Assembly (NCBI GenBank): GCA_023485185.1
Contig: JAMCZP010000335.1
Span: forward strand, 1 to 15,628
From: Gammaproteobacteria bacterium
Lineage (GTDB): Bacteria > Pseudomonadota > Gammaproteobacteria > Pseudomonadales > Halomonadaceae
Direction: 5' to 3'
DNA length: 15,628 nucleotides
Positions 15,015 through 15,628 of this stretch are shown one piece after another. The position numbers and the translations under genes are program-made. Position 1 is the first letter of the stretch. Each line of letters begins with the position of its first letter. The notes under the pieces were generated by a model. That model worked only from the letters and a program-made list of their open reading frames with translations. It made no database searches and was not told the origin of the DNA.

Positions 15015-15628
15015 ATGTTAGGATTTCTGCAGGGATTTTCCTACGGCTTGTTTATGACCTGCCTGCCTTGGCTGCTGGTGGGCCTTTTCAACCCTGCCCT
15101 GGCACTTCCAGGGCTAACGCCTGGACGGATACAGGTGATCATCCGCTATTGCATGGTGATTCCTTTCATCAGCATGCTGCTATGGCTGACGTCTTTATGG
15201 GGTGGTTTCAGCCCTAGTTTACTGGGCTGGCTGGCGGGCATTGTCGCTATTCCTATGGCGCTGCCCATCGAGCGGACGCTGCGCGGCTGGCTGGCTCGCC
15301 GTCGGGCTCGTCTTCAGATGAAGCAAGCAGTAGCTAAAGCACAGACACGGCGTGCTGAAGAGGAGCGAAATGCCTACGAGGCTGGCGTATCAGTACTTGA
15401 TCCGGCAAACCCGCCCGCAGGAGCAGATGAGTTGGTTCTGGCCATGTGCCGAGTCAAGCAGAGCCTGCTTGATGTGCAGCGCCCGGATCTTGCGATACTC
15501 CCCGACCGACTCTATAGCCGCTATCGCCATGTAATGAATGTGCTAGGCGAACGATTTCACACTGGCGAGCTCGCCTTTGATCGTTCGCGTGGCTTGGTAA
15601 CTCAGGTATGCCTTGGCGCGGTAGATAC
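15015..15628 (+). CDS. Membrane-anchored coiled-coil protein, unknown function (truncated by window edge)
   Basis: An open frame runs from the ATG at 15015 to the right edge without a stop (204 codons visible). Hydrophobic stretches at about 5-30, 43-62 and 66-84 suggest two or three membrane helices. An Arg/Ala/Glu-rich segment (about 92-122) probably forms a cytoplasmic coiled coil. After a Pro-rich turn, a soluble domain starts at about residue 137 (ADELVLAMCRVKQSLLDVQ, later RLYSRYRHVMNVLGERF). AGAAGGA at 14997-15003 lies 11 bases before the ATG. Hydrophobic-then-soluble order and regular codon use support a real gene. The soluble part vaguely recalls XpaC/TelA-associated proteins, but this is a weak impression and I assign no function. 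Confidence 0.7.
   Translation, partial: MLGFLQGFSYGLFMTCLPWLLVGLFNPALALPGLTPGRIQVIIRYCMVIPFISMLLWLTSLWGGFSPSLLGWLAGIVAIPMALPIERTLRGWLARRRARLQMKQAVAKAQTRRAEEERNAYEAGVSVLDPANPPAGADELVLAMCRVKQSLLDVQRPDLAILPDRLYSRYRHVMNVLGERFHTGELAFDRSRGLVTQVCLGAVD

Noticed and set aside
1..15628. Defence island, prophage, transposon or CRISPR content
   Set aside because: All sizeable genes belong to metabolic, regulatory or envelope families. No transposase, integrase, spacer array or terminal inverted repeats were seen.

Overview
The window looks like ordinary chromosome of a mid-GC gammaproteobacterium. Protein resemblance from memory (glycine cleavage proteins, LysM/LytM lipoprotein, DUF6694-type lipoprotein, AGCS symporter) points to Halomonadaceae (Halomonas or a close relative). 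No rRNA, tRNA, CRISPR array, insertion sequence or prophage gene is visible. Twelve complete protein genes and one gene cut by the right edge account for nearly all of the sequence. The genus assignment is inference; the gene families are clear.

Layout. At the left, subunit A of a 3-oxoacid (ketone-body type) CoA-transferase runs leftwards, with subunit B presumably beyond the edge. It is divergent from a LysR regulator, and the shared region between them carries three tandem 14-bp repeats ending in a dyad. Next comes an overlapping pair: a YihG-like lysophospholipid acyltransferase, and a lipoprotein with two LysM domains and a LytM/M23 domain that has lost its zinc ligands. The latter is therefore probably an NlpD-like amidase activator, not an enzyme.

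The centre is a glycine-catabolism locus. gcvT and an AGCS-family sodium:alanine/glycine symporter lie on the minus strand, and gcvH-gcvP lie on the plus strand. The 427-bp gap between the two arms has short GGAG-containing repeats, an 18-bp dyad and a candidate promoter for gcvHP, but no recognisable glycine riboswitch. The symporter probably imports glycine or alanine. GcvP, GcvH and GcvT, with Lpd encoded elsewhere, would convert glycine to CO2, NH3 and 5,10-methylene-THF. A second LysR gene converges on gcvP, and its last codons form one arm of the gcvP terminator.

The right third holds ppnN (a LOG-family nucleotide 5'-monophosphate nucleosidase), a TauE/SafE-type permease, an unrecognised 68-residue protein, a DUF6694-type lipoprotein on the minus strand, and the 5' part of a gene for a membrane-anchored coiled-coil protein of unknown function.

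No defence island or clearly novel multi-gene system was found. The best second-look items are the regulatory repeats, the hairpin in the gcvT leader, two short tandem duplications across stop codons, the dead LytM domain and the truncated membrane gene at the edge.
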